In this document: one piece after another, positions 45,076 to 54,729 of the stretch
Position numbering within the stretch: the stretch's first letter is position 1
Layout: each line of letters begins with the position of its first letter
Source of the DNA: Sphingobium sp. Leaf26
Lineage (GTDB): Bacteria > Pseudomonadota > Alphaproteobacteria > Sphingomonadales > Sphingomonadaceae
DNA: 64,000 nt
Direction of reading: 5' to 3'
NCBI RefSeq assembly: GCF_001421665.1
Contig: NZ_LMKV01000001.1
Location: 898,731-962,730 of the forward strand
Notes under the pieces: model-generated
What the model was told of the DNA's origin: nothing
Database searches by the model: none
What the model saw: the letters and a program-made list of their open reading frames with translations, nothing else
Translations under genes and position numbers: made by a program

Positions 45076-48000
45076 CTATCGCCCTTTGCCGTCCGCCATG
45101 GCTGCGGCACTCCGGCGCAGTTCGTCCACGGCCCGGTTGGGGGCTCGGCCTTCCTGCAATCCAAAGGCCACGAAATGCGCCGCCGCATCCATGCCGGCCT
45201 CATGAACGTCGGGATTATTTTCCAAATACCATCCCGCATCGAACAGGCCATAGCGTTCGAGCACAGCCTGTTGACGGCGCAGATTCACTTTCTTCGGCAA
45301 CAACGGCGATGCCACCTGCGCGAGCAGCGCATCCATCACCCGGATGAACAGCAGATAGAGTGAGTCGGTACGCCGCGACAATTCATGCCGCACGACACGC
45401 AAATGGGCGAGGTCCGTTTCCTTCTCCTGCGCATCCTTGAGCGCGCCCATCAGCAAGGCAATTTCCTGGAAACGGGCCTGGGTCGCCTTTTCATGGTCCA
45501 GTTCGGCCTTGGCGGCATGATCCTTTTCGGTCAGCAATTCGGCCTGCGCCTTTTCCAGCTTCTCGTCCGTCAGACGCAGTTGCTCTTCCTTTGCCGACCG
45601 GATGTCCTGCTCATCCTTCAACAGGCTGCGCAGGAAACGTAGTTCTTCCGCCGATTCCTCGGTTTCCAACTGGCGTTGCAGCAAGGCGCTCTGGGTCTGC
45701 GCCAGCTTGCTCTCGACATCTGCCAAACGGATATCGCGGTCCGTCACCGCCTGATCCCGCGCTTCGACATCCCGCTTCAGCGCCGTGACTTCATCCAGGC
45801 GGAGCTTGACGACCTGCTCCAGTTCGGCCTTGACCATCTGCATATCGGCACGGGCATTCTGCGCATCGGCACGGGCATGCTGAAGATGCTGGCCCAGCCC
45901 CTGCACATCCACACGCGCCTTTTGCAGTGCCTCCTGATCCTTCGCCATCTGCTCGCGCGCAGTATCGAGGTCATTATTGAGACTCTCGGCCTCACTGTCC
46001 CGGACGGCCAGGTCGCTGCGGACCTGCTCCAGTTCCTCATGCGCCTGCTTGAGCTGATCGCCGATCGCCAGCCGTTCCTGCTGCAACTGCGCCTGCTTGG
46101 CGCGCGAAGCGACGATTTGCGCCGTCTGCATCGACAGCTTCTCGGCCTTATTCTCATTATCGCGCTGGAGCGCTTCATGCGCATTCTGGAGCTTGGCCAG
46201 CAGTGCCTCGCGCTCCGAAGCCGCCGTCTGCACTTCCACCAGGGTGGCTTCGAGAGACTTACGTTCTTCCGCGTCGACATTCCGCTGCCGCAACAGGGCT
46301 TCATGCTCGCCTTGCAACTGCACGATATCGGCGCCCAGCGTGCTGGCCCGGCCGTCCGCATCCGCGATACGTGCGTCGCGTTCGGCCAGCGATGCTTCCA
46401 GCGCCGCGATGGCATCCTTGCTTTCAGCCGCCTGTCGTTCACCGACATCGAGTTCGGCCCGCGCCTTGTCCAGCCCTTCCTGCAACCGGGCCAATGCTGC
46501 GGCCTGTTCGTCGGATGCCTTCTGCAACGCAGCCCCGGCATCCCTCGCCGCGCTCAGTTCCTCGCCACGCTGCGCCAGATCGCTGGTCAGCGCCGCGACC
46601 CGCTGATCGCCCGTAGCCTTCTGCTCCTTTGTTGCCTCCAGTTCCGCCTGCAAACGGCCCAGTTGCACGTCCCGGTCGGCAACATCCCGGCGCAAGCCCT
46701 GCTTTTCGCCTTCAACCCATGCCAGGTCGTGCCCAGCTTTATCCAGCGCCGCGGCAGACCGAACCAGTTCGACCTCTACCGCCGATTTTTCCAGCACGAG
46801 AGCCTGATAGGCCGACAGTTGCTCAGTAAATTTCTCGGTCAACTGGGCCAGGCGTATGTCCGCACCTTCGCGTGCGTCCATGGCCCCCTTCATCAAGCCG
46901 TCGCGTTCCGCCAGCGCCCTGTCATGCAGGTCGGCCGCTGCGCGCAGGCCCGCAATTTCCATATTCTGCCGTGCCGTGTTGCCGCTGGCCTCGGTCAGTT
47001 GCTCCTGAAGCGCAGCGACCTGTGCCTGCGCGGTCCCGATCTGTTTCTCCAGGTCTGCCCGCAGACTGACCGCAGCCTCCCGTTCGGACAGCGATTTCGA
47101 CAATTTCGCTTTCAAATCGTCGCGGGCGGCCTGCATTTCGGCCAGGCTGGCTTCGCGCTTCTGCAAGTCGTTGCGGAAAGACGAAATTTCCGTCTGCCGC
47201 TCCGCCAGCGTCGCCGTCAGTCCTGCTATGTTGGCGTCACTGCTGGCCGCGGCCTCCTGCAAGGTCTTGATGGCCTTGACCTTCTCGGCCAGTTGCTTTT
47301 CCCGCTCGGCCGCTTTCTCCTTGCTCTCGCCTGCTGCCAGCTTCTGCTGTAGGTCGGCAATGGCCTGCTCCAGCTTCTTGCGCTCGCTCGCGCGGCCAGC
47401 CTCTTCCTTTGCCAGCTTGCGACGAACAGAACCGAGCTTCTGCGTCAGCCCGACCCGTTCCTCCAGGACATGTGCGAACGTGGCTCCTGCACGATCGAGT
47501 TGCGTGCGAATCTCATCCAGCGTGAACAGATCGCGCGCGCGCTCCCCGTGTGAACTCCAGGAGCGGGTGATGGATTGTACCGTCTGCAACCAGTCCCGCA
47601 CCAGCCCGCCGGGTAACGCAATTGCCTGCGCCCCGGCAAACTGCGCTGTCGCAGGCGATATGAGAGCGGATAGCTTGCCAAAAGCTTTCTCCGACATGTC
47701 CGGAAATTCCAGACCCAATTGCGTGCTGATCCGCTCCACCGTGGAACGCGGATGTTGCAGAAATCCGTCATGATCGACATGGGACCGTGCCAGCGTCCGC
47801 GTGGAAAACTCGGCGTCCAGTGTATAGCGCAGCCACAGCAACGCGGCGTGCATCCCACCCAGTTCCGATTTATGCTGCAAGCCGGCCACCACCGACTCAT
47901 AGGCGCGGGTCACAACCACGGACTTGGGCGCACCGCCCTCCCCCAGCACCCCTCGCCAGAATTCACCGAAGCGACTTGCCCGCCAGTCAGCAAAAACCGT

Positions 48001-48375
48001 AACGCCACCCGTCGCCAAAGCCCCCCGGACCAACGCTTTGGTTTCGCTAGCCAGCACCTGTGCATCCTGCGTCGCAAGATCAGCGGGGTCGATGGTGGAC
48101 CAGTCGCTCCATTGTCGCCCAGCGAGAGCCAACAACTTTGTATCGACGGCGTCAACGGTGCCTAATTCGGAGAGTGGCCCGCCCGCTCCCCGCGATGGCA
48201 CGGAAAACGAGGCCCCCCCGACCAGAGACAGCCCCTGCGCGAGCAACCCTACCCCCGACCGGGGACTTCCCAGCACCAGCAGCGCCGTCCCCTCCGGTCG
48301 ACCAGCCACATCCTTGCCCCCGCCACTCCCGTCCGAGGATATAGCCGCGCCAGTCGAATTTGAGGTTAACGCCAA
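45076..48375 (-). CDS. Sulfotransferase-like domain fused to long coiled coil
   Basis: 1099 residues from TTG 48375 (GGGGA upstream; an in-frame stop lies just before). Residues about 30-300 form a sulfotransferase-like domain with the PAPS-loop pattern VLGSPRSGVGLLAQGL. About 305-1015 is an almost uninterrupted coiled coil rich in Glu, Gln, Leu, Ala and Lys. The C-terminus carries the motif GLFDAGWYLENNPDVHEAG also found at the start of the 1429-residue enzyme. Sulfation of glycan ends or a chain-length ruler role is suggested by layout only; catalytic competence is unproven. Confidence 0.85.
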   Translation of the reverse strand: MALTSNSTGAAISSDGSGGGKDVAGRPEGTALLVLGSPRSGVGLLAQGLSLVGGASFSVPSRGAGGPLSELGTVDAVDTKLLALAGRQWSDWSTIDPADLATQDAQVLASETKALVRGALATGGVTVFADWRASRFGEFWRGVLGEGGAPKSVVVTRAYESVVAGLQHKSELGGMHAALLWLRYTLDAEFSTRTLARSHVDHDGFLQHPRSTVERISTQLGLEFPDMSEKAFGKLSALISPATAQFAGAQAIALPGGLVRDWLQTVQSITRSWSSHGERARDLFTLDEIRTQLDRAGATFAHVLEERVGLTQKLGSVRRKLAKEEAGRASERKKLEQAIADLQQKLAAGESKEKAAEREKQLAEKVKAIKTLQEAAASSDANIAGLTATLAERQTEISSFRNDLQKREASLAEMQAARDDLKAKLSKSLSEREAAVSLRADLEKQIGTAQAQVAALQEQLTEASGNTARQNMEIAGLRAAADLHDRALAERDGLMKGAMDAREGADIRLAQLTEKFTEQLSAYQALVLEKSAVEVELVRSAAALDKAGHDLAWVEGEKQGLRRDVADRDVQLGRLQAELEATKEQKATGDQRVAALTSDLAQRGEELSAARDAGAALQKASDEQAAALARLQEGLDKARAELDVGERQAAESKDAIAALEASLAERDARIADADGRASTLGADIVQLQGEHEALLRQRNVDAEERKSLEATLVEVQTAASEREALLAKLQNAHEALQRDNENKAEKLSMQTAQIVASRAKQAQLQQERLAIGDQLKQAHEELEQVRSDLAVRDSEAESLNNDLDTAREQMAKDQEALQKARVDVQGLGQHLQHARADAQNARADMQMVKAELEQVVKLRLDEVTALKRDVEARDQAVTDRDIRLADVESKLAQTQSALLQRQLETEESAEELRFLRSLLKDEQDIRSAKEEQLRLTDEKLEKAQAELLTEKDHAAKAELDHEKATQARFQEIALLMGALKDAQEKETDLAHLRVVRHELSRRTDSLYLLFIRVMDALLAQVASPLLPKKVNLRRQQAVLERYGLFDAGWYLENNPDVHEAGMDAAAHFVAFGLQEGRAPNRAVDELRRSAAAMADGKGR

Positions 48376-48544
48376 AGTTCAGTCCCCATATCACCAATTT
48401 TCACTCGACCAGCATATTCATAAGATCGAACCGCTCGACTGCTACAACGACTATCGTGGCCCCATCAACCCCTCCCATTCCGGCTTGAGAATGACGCGCA
48501 CGATATGCTAGGCCCTTGCCCAAGGTTGAACGCGAGGCAGATTC

Positions 48545-49492
48545 ATGACGGTACGCAAAATTCATTCGAAAATAAGCAAACACAGCAGCCCGGCCATATC
48601 CCATAATAATACAGCGCTCACATTTGTCATTAATAGTGAATTTATCGATGGCTTAAAAGTGCTGATTTATAGCATGGCCGTTCATGAAACCTTGATGGAT
48701 CTGCCTATTTTCATCATATCCGAAGATAAAGAAGTATTTTCGGACCCGTTCATCATGGAAGTTGCCGACAAGACATATCTTGCATCGCAGGAAGACATCA
48801 TGTCGTTCAGCAACATTTCGAATAAAAAAGTCGAAGGCAAACTGAAACTCGACTGGATTCCCAAATATACATACATGAAATGGCTCATGTTTGATGATTG
48901 GGGTTATGACAGCCTGATCTTCATCGATGCCGACATCGTGTGCCTCAGCAATTGCGATGAACTTCTTCAGAAGGTGAATGCCGATCTGTACGGCTGCCCC
49001 GTCTTTGGTCGCGAGCTGGTCATCAAGGTCGATGACAAGATCGATGTCGAAGACACCGATCTGTCGATCAGCAAATTCGCCTATCAGAACGACCCGCCGG
49101 GCAGTCGGCTCAACACCGGCGTACTGGTCGTCAACAAGAAATTGCTCAACAGCGAATTCCGACGCGATCTGATCACCTTCACGGAAAATGGCGAATATTC
49201 GGTCGAGCAGGCCGCGCTGCGCACCTATATCGGCGGCACGCCGGACCTGAGCATGAAGCTCATGTCGCCCATGTATAATTACAAGCATGATTTCGTCAGC
49301 CGGTTGTCGGCGGCATTCCAGCCCCGCATCCTGACCGACATCAAATTCCTGCATTTTGCCGGTTCGGCGGGAAAGCCGTGGGAAAAGGCTGTGCCGGAAA
49401 CGCTGTCCGACTGGATCTGGCGCAGCTACGCGGATGACGCCGCGCGCCGGCTGCCCGGGCTGATCAATCTCAACCTGCCGTCCCCCGGCTAA
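48545..49492 (+). CDS. GT8-like glycosyltransferase, low-GC 5' half
   Basis: 315 residues. GT-A fold with the metal motif FIDADIVCL and a later GSRLNTGVLVVNKKLL, which fits GT8-like galactosyl/glucosyltransferases. The last part FLHFAGSAGKPW matches the HxxGxxKPW motif of that family. GC drops to about 39% across 48541-48780 by hand count, far below the neighbours, and codon use there is AT-rich, suggesting recent acquisition. Followed 12 bases later by the acyltransferase gene. Confidence 0.85.
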   Translation: MTVRKIHSKISKHSSPAISHNNTALTFVINSEFIDGLKVLIYSMAVHETLMDLPIFIISEDKEVFSDPFIMEVADKTYLASQEDIMSFSNISNKKVEGKLKLDWIPKYTYMKWLMFDDWGYDSLIFIDADIVCLSNCDELLQKVNADLYGCPVFGRELVIKVDDKIDVEDTDLSISKFAYQNDPPGSRLNTGVLVVNKKLLNSEFRRDLITFTENGEYSVEQAALRTYIGGTPDLSMKLMSPMYNYKHDFVSRLSAAFQPRILTDIKFLHFAGSAGKPWEKAVPETLSDWIWRSYADDAARRLPGLINLNLPSPG

Positions 49493-49504
49493 GGGACGGA
49501 CGGA

Positions 49505-50242
49505 ATGAACAGCGGCGTTCTGGCGATTTACGACCTGATTGCATCCGAACCTTATAAATGTACCCTGCCGACATCTAGGAAGCTGTCCAAGGCCAACGCG
49601 AACAGCTTCGACATACAGGATGTCGGTCAGGGAAACATCATCGTCATCCACAAGTCAGCCCATATCGGCGACAAGACCGAAATCCGCCTGAGCGGTAGCA
49701 ACAACATCCTCTATGTCGGCCGGGACTGCTATCTGCGGGAGGCCAGCGTGGAAATGAAGGGGCAGGCCGGCGCAGTGATTTTCAGCAATCGGTCCGGCAC
49801 CACCGCCGGGAAGATCAAGTTGACCGGTAATGGCAGCGGCGTCGCGCTGGGCTGGCGCGCATCCTGGGGCGGCGGCGCTGCCATGGCCGCAGAAGGAAAA
49901 TGTATCGTCGTGTCGGATGATTGCATGTTGTCGAACGACGTACTGTTGCGGACCTCGGATTCGCACGGCATCTTCGATCTGGAAAGCCGTGAACGGATCA
50001 ATCCTGCCAAGGACGTCGTGGTCGGCGACCATGTGTGGCTGGGCAATGGTGTGCGCGTAAACAAGGGTAGCCGCATCGCACGCGGCTGCATCGTGGCGCA
50101 GGGGGCCATCGTCGCCGGCCGGCTGGATGACCAGCATTCCATCTATGCCGGCACGCCGGCGCAGCGTAAAAGAAGCGGGATCAGCTGGTCGCGAACCGGA
50201 AACTATGACGATATCCCATCGATCTACAGGGACATTATTTAA
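49505..50242 (+). CDS. Left-handed beta-helix (hexapeptide) acyltransferase
   Basis: 245 residues. Hexapeptide-type turns are visible in two blocks: IIVIHKSAHIGDKTEIRL and DVVVGDHVWLGNGVRVNKGS followed by IARGCIVAQGAIVAG and the end motif IYAGTPAQRKR. The catalytic histidine candidate is in RTSDSHGIFD. Likely O-acetylates or otherwise acylates a sugar of the polysaccharide. In a run with the GT8-like gene and a BNR_4 gene. Confidence 0.85.
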   Translation: MNSGVLAIYDLIASEPYKCTLPTSRKLSKANANSFDIQDVGQGNIIVIHKSAHIGDKTEIRLSGSNNILYVGRDCYLREASVEMKGQAGAVIFSNRSGTTAGKIKLTGNGSGVALGWRASWGGGAAMAAEGKCIVVSDDCMLSNDVLLRTSDSHGIFDLESRERINPAKDVVVGDHVWLGNGVRVNKGSRIARGCIVAQGAIVAGRLDDQHSIYAGTPAQRKRSGISWSRTGNYDDIPSIYRDII

Positions 50243-50281
50243 GCCTGGGGGATTGATCCTTTTTATCTGAAGGAAATTGCC

Positions 50282-51646
50282 TTGCTCATCAGGACGCCCC
50301 TCATCATTGCGGCTGTGGCCGGCCTGTCTTCCGGCATCGGCGGTAGCGCATCGGCAGCCGATTGCACGACCCGCAAGCCCGACACCGCATCCGGCAAAAA
50401 ATATATTCAGATCGGCGATGCCTGGGCCGGTACGCGCATCCGCTTCCCGGTCGTCCAGTCGGGCGGAAAATATTTCGTCGGCTATTTCGATGAGGATAGA
50501 TGGCTTACCGTCGCGGAATATGATCCGGCCAATGGTCGCATATGCCGCACCAGAACCCAATCCCGGTTCAGCGGGTGGGACAAGCATAATGTCATCACCC
50601 TGACATTCGATCGGGACAAGCATATTCATGTTACTGGCAACATGCATAATTCGTCGCTGGTCTACGCAACTACAACGGTCCCCAATTCCGTCGACGGCCT
50701 TAAATTGCAGGCCATGACCGGACAGGAGGGTAACCGAATCACCTATCCGCATTTCATCACATCGCCCTCTGGCCGCCTGCTCTTCATGTATCGGGCTGGC
50801 GGCAGCGGCAACGGCGCCTGGTGGGTGAACGAATATCAGAACGGCAAATGGACGCGGCTAACGAAACAGCCGATTTTCGCCGACAGCTATGAAAACAAGC
50901 CGGTCAGCGCCTATCCGGTCATGAGCGAGCCGACCGCGGACGGGAAATTCCATTTCGCCATCGTCTGGCGCCGCAGCCCTAATGTCGCCACCAATTTCCG
51001 CCTGAGCTACGCATCGACGCGCGACTTCAATAATTGGGAATTTTACGGCAAGCCGCCCGTATCCGGCTCCATTTCGCCGGACAATGCACAAACCATTGAT
51101 GATGTCGGGTCCAATGGGGGGCTAACCAATATGCCGATGATCACCATCGACAATGGTCGTCCGCTGGTCGCCTATGTCAAAAAGGCCGCCCCTTCGGAGG
51201 ATGGCATCTATCTCGCCACGCCGACCGCCAAGGGTTGGAAAACTCAGTTGTCGGTCAAGGGGCCATCGCCCAATGCGCTGAAGGGCGCGGGATCGCTGGC
51301 CAGGGATGAAGCGACACGCATCATGGATGTCGATGTCGCCAGCCGCACGGTCAAGGCGTCCTTCGCAAACCATGTTACACGCGCAGCCAGTTTTGCCGGT
51401 GCCCCCGCCTCTGCGGCCCGTGCCGCGCCGACAGGAGCCAAGGCTCGCGAGCGACTCAAGCTGTTCAAGATTCCACCGGGCCTGCTCAAGCCGAGCGTAA
51501 TCGTAGAGCCATCGGACCAGAGTAGCGCCTTCATCCAATATTTCGCGCAGGACGCCAATCGTGACCGGGCGCCAGCCTGCGATGCCAAGACGCCGATGGC
51601 CTGCAAGCCGCCAGCGTCACCCCTCTATCTGGTGCTGCCGGACTGA
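50282..51646 (+). CDS. Exported BNR_4 beta-propeller protein, second copy
   Basis: 454 residues from TTG 50282 with GAAGGA upstream. Signal peptide LIIAAVAGLSSGIGGSASA. Shares with the 39313 protein the blocks SGWDKHNVITLTFD (H102), IHVTGNMH (H122, again 20 residues apart), RITYPHFI and FMYRAGGSGNG (R171). Two cysteine-containing segments near the C-terminus (ACDAKTPMACKP) may form a disulfide in the periplasm. Overall identity to the first copy is low, so they probably have different specificities or cutting positions. Confidence 0.8.
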   Translation: MLIRTPLIIAAVAGLSSGIGGSASAADCTTRKPDTASGKKYIQIGDAWAGTRIRFPVVQSGGKYFVGYFDEDRWLTVAEYDPANGRICRTRTQSRFSGWDKHNVITLTFDRDKHIHVTGNMHNSSLVYATTTVPNSVDGLKLQAMTGQEGNRITYPHFITSPSGRLLFMYRAGGSGNGAWWVNEYQNGKWTRLTKQPIFADSYENKPVSAYPVMSEPTADGKFHFAIVWRRSPNVATNFRLSYASTRDFNNWEFYGKPPVSGSISPDNAQTIDDVGSNGGLTNMPMITIDNGRPLVAYVKKAAPSEDGIYLATPTAKGWKTQLSVKGPSPNALKGAGSLARDEATRIMDVDVASRTVKASFANHVTRAASFAGAPASAARAAPTGAKARERLKLFKIPPGLLKPSVIVEPSDQSSAFIQYFAQDANRDRAPACDAKTPMACKPPASPLYLVLPD

Positions 51647-51878
51647 TCGTGGCGAATGCGAAACATCCCTCTGTTTCAATCCGGTGCCAAAACGAGGATG
51701 TGAAGCGTCGGACCGACGCCATCCGCTATTGCGCCGCGCTGCAACATCAGCAAGAAAAGGCCACCAACTTTGGGTGAGGGCTTTCAGATCGCGATACAGC
51801 GCGCGCCAACAGGCATGCGTGACATCGGCATGACATGAAGCGTGGGCAACAGGTCGTTGCGCATAAGGGCGGGGAAGA

Positions 51879-54725
51879 ATGAGCACTACTATTCGCGGTA
51901 ATTTCGACGGTGTTAAGGAAAATAACTTGGTCGGGTGGGTATTTGACCCGGCCAATCATCCTTCCGAAGTGATGGCGATGATCGACGGCGAATTCATCGC
52001 CTTCGCAGAAGCCAATAATTATCGCCCCGACCTTGAGCGGGCCGGCGTCAACAACGGCCTGTGCGGTTTTCGCATAGCCATCCCCGAACAATTTCTGGAA
52101 GGCGGCACGCACAAGGTGGAGTTATGGCTCGAAGGTGGCCAACGCCGTCTGGGCCCCGCCTTCACATTCCAGTCGCCCAGCCCAGCCCCGTCGTCGCCCA
52201 CAGCAGCCAAGGTCGAGGCGCCCGAGCCTAAAGCTGGACCGGCCGATTCCCCGGCAAAACCAGGCAACGATACGGTAACGGCCAAGGCAGCTACGCAAGC
52301 CAAACCGGCCCCGGAGGCCAAGCCCGCCACCGACGTCGAACCGGCTGCAAAAACCCCGCCAGCGACGGAGACCAAGCCCGCCAAGGTCGCGAAGACGGCG
52401 ATCAACATGCCCGCCCAGCCTGCCAAGGCCCCCACCAAAGAGAGCAAGGCTCCCGCCGCGACCAAGGAAGCCAAGCCCTTCGTCCCCGGCAAGGGCAAGG
52501 CCGCGCTGATCCCGAAGATCGACGCCAAATCGGCCGCCTTCAACACGATCCAGCGATCGGTTTCGGAAAGCTCGATCTTCAACGGTACGATCGGTGCGCT
52601 CAATAAATTCTGCAATCTCTATGCCGAAAACCCCTATTATGAGCGGTTGCGGCTGGCAGCACGCGGCACGACCCGGCTCGACTGTTTCGTCCAGATCAGC
52701 AACACGCTCAGCCGCGTCGACCAGGCACGCGAAGGGCAATTGCCCAAGGTCGGACCGCTCGTGTCGATCATCATGCCCGCGCATAATCGCGAGGATCTGA
52801 TTGACGACGCCATCCGTTCGGTCCTGGCGCAAAGCTACAAGCGGTTCGAACTCATCATCTGCGACGACTCCAGCCAGGACAATACGGTCGCGGCGATCAA
52901 GTCGTTCAAGGATCCTCGGATCATCCTGACCAAACATGCCGAGCAGAAGGGGGCGGCCGCCGCGCGCAACAGCAGCCTGAAACTCGCCCGCGGCGACATC
53001 ATCGCCTATCTCGATTCTGACAATGTCTGGCATCCCCGCTATCTGGAGATCATGCTGGAGGAACTGGCCAACTGGCCGGGCAACATGGCCGCCTATGCCG
53101 GCTATTACGACATCGACATCGGCGAAGACACGATTCGCATCAAGAAGGCGGAGATCAGGGGCTTCCATCTTGAAGACCAGCTTGCCGTTCCCTTCGTCGA
53201 CCTCAACAGCTTCGTCCATCGCCGCCAGTTGTACGACGTTCTGGGCGGCTTCGACGAACGGCTGGCGCGCCGGCAGGATTATGACATGATCGCGCGCTAT
53301 TGCTGGCTGCGCGAACCGCGCGTCGTGCCGCATGTGCTGAACCTGTACCAGCGCATCGCCAATGCGCAGCAGATCACCAAGCTACAGAAAGAGGACACCA
53401 AGTCCCCCCAGATCATCGCGGACAAGATCCAGGGCTATTATAAGGATGGCCTGCCGGCTCAGCTACCGTCCTGGGTGAAGAAGGTGTCGGTCGTGTCTTG
53501 GGACATGAGCCGCAACCATTTCGCCAAGGCCTATTGCGTGGCGGAGGCGCTCAGCAAGCATGTGGAGGTCGAAATGATCTCCTATCGCTTCTTCGACGAG
53601 GAAATCTTCCAGCCGCTGGCCGACAAGAAGCCGCCATTCGAATGCAAATATTTCGAGGGTGGCACCTTCCCGGATTTCTTCGGCAATTTCGCCAAGGGGA
53701 TGGAGGCGATCACCGGCGACGTCATCTATGCGGTCAAGCCGCGCCTGACGTCCTTCGGCCTGGGCCTGATGGCGAATTACCACACCGGCAAGCCGATCAT
53801 GCTGGAATGCAACGATCTGGAGACGGTGGTCAACAACGCCAAGTCCACCGACGCCCATGCCGAAAAGCAACTGACCGACCTGTTTGCAGCCGCCGACAAG
53901 GCCAAGATTCCTTATGAACTCATCTGGTCGGAAATCCTCGATCCGCTGGTCGCGGAAATCCCGACCGTCTTCACGCACAACATCAATCTGAACCTGCATT
54001 ATGACCGGCGTTGCCTGTACATGCGCAACATCAAGGATGATTCGCTGTACCGCCCGCAGGATATGGATCGCGACGCGATCCGCAAGGAACTGGGTTTCAA
54101 GGCTGACGACCGCATCATCCTGTTCGGCGGCCTTGTGCGCAAGCATAAGGGCATTTTCGAACTGGTCGACCTGCTCAACGCGCTGGGCGACCCGCGCTAC
54201 AAGCTGCTGGTGGTCGGCAGCCGCGATACGCCCGACCTCATGAAACTGAGCAAGGAGCATCGCGACAACATCACCGTGTTGCCGCCCCAGCCGCCCGAAC
54301 GGATGGCCGCGATCAACCTGGCGTCCGACCTGATCGTGCTCTGGCTCGACCCCAATGTTCCGGCCGGCCAGTATCAAAGCCCGTACAAGATGTCCGATGC
54401 GCTGGCGATGGGGCCGACGATCATCGCATCGCCCACCAGCGATCTGGCCGATCTGGGGACGCGCGGACTGATGCTCAACGTCCCCTTCGGCAACCAGAAG
54501 AAGCTGGTGGCGACCATCCGCCGCGTCTTCGACCAGCCGGAAGAAACGGCGGCCCGGCAACAGCGCGCACGCAAATTCTTCGAACGCGAATTTTCCTATC
54601 CGGCGGTCTTCCCGGCCTTCGCGCTCGGCGTGTCTAGGCTGGAGAAGAACAAGGTCTATCCGGTGTCGGAACGTTTTGCCGAATTCTTCGCCGAATATCG
54701 CCGCCGCACGCTCGCGGGGAAATGA
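51879..54725 (+). CDS. Two-domain GT2-GT4 glycosyltransferase with N-terminal beta module
   Basis: 948 residues. About 1-98: a beta module (GNFDGVKENNLVGWVFDP; EVMAMIDGEFIA) seen at the N-terminus of other bacterial glycosyltransferases. About 100-205: low-complexity Pro/Ala/Lys linker. About 294-470: GT2 (VSIIMPAHNREDLIDDAI; YLDSDNVW). About 537-940: GT4 (ILFGGLVRKHKGIFELVDLL; SDALAMGPTIIASP). The next gene follows four bases later. Confidence 0.9.
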   Translation: MSTTIRGNFDGVKENNLVGWVFDPANHPSEVMAMIDGEFIAFAEANNYRPDLERAGVNNGLCGFRIAIPEQFLEGGTHKVELWLEGGQRRLGPAFTFQSPSPAPSSPTAAKVEAPEPKAGPADSPAKPGNDTVTAKAATQAKPAPEAKPATDVEPAAKTPPATETKPAKVAKTAINMPAQPAKAPTKESKAPAATKEAKPFVPGKGKAALIPKIDAKSAAFNTIQRSVSESSIFNGTIGALNKFCNLYAENPYYERLRLAARGTTRLDCFVQISNTLSRVDQAREGQLPKVGPLVSIIMPAHNREDLIDDAIRSVLAQSYKRFELIICDDSSQDNTVAAIKSFKDPRIILTKHAEQKGAAAARNSSLKLARGDIIAYLDSDNVWHPRYLEIMLEELANWPGNMAAYAGYYDIDIGEDTIRIKKAEIRGFHLEDQLAVPFVDLNSFVHRRQLYDVLGGFDERLARRQDYDMIARYCWLREPRVVPHVLNLYQRIANAQQITKLQKEDTKSPQIIADKIQGYYKDGLPAQLPSWVKKVSVVSWDMSRNHFAKAYCVAEALSKHVEVEMISYRFFDEEIFQPLADKKPPFECKYFEGGTFPDFFGNFAKGMEAITGDVIYAVKPRLTSFGLGLMANYHTGKPIMLECNDLETVVNNAKSTDAHAEKQLTDLFAAADKAKIPYELIWSEILDPLVAEIPTVFTHNINLNLHYDRRCLYMRNIKDDSLYRPQDMDRDAIRKELGFKADDRIILFGGLVRKHKGIFELVDLLNALGDPRYKLLVVGSRDTPDLMKLSKEHRDNITVLPPQPPERMAAINLASDLIVLWLDPNVPAGQYQSPYKMSDALAMGPTIIASPTSDLADLGTRGLMLNVPFGNQKKLVATIRRVFDQPEETAARQQRARKFFEREFSYPAVFPAFALGVSRLEKNKVYPVSERFAEFFAEYRRRTLAGK

Positions 54726-54729
54726 GGCC

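Noticed and set aside
45591..46829. Repetitive look of 45.5-47.3 kb, considered as tandem DNA repeats
   Set aside because: The periodicity is at the protein (heptad) level; no exact DNA repeat units were seen.
45676..47352. 558-codon plus-strand frame opposite the coiled-coil protein
   Set aside because: Leu/Arg/Gln-rich mirror of the coiled coil, no domain.
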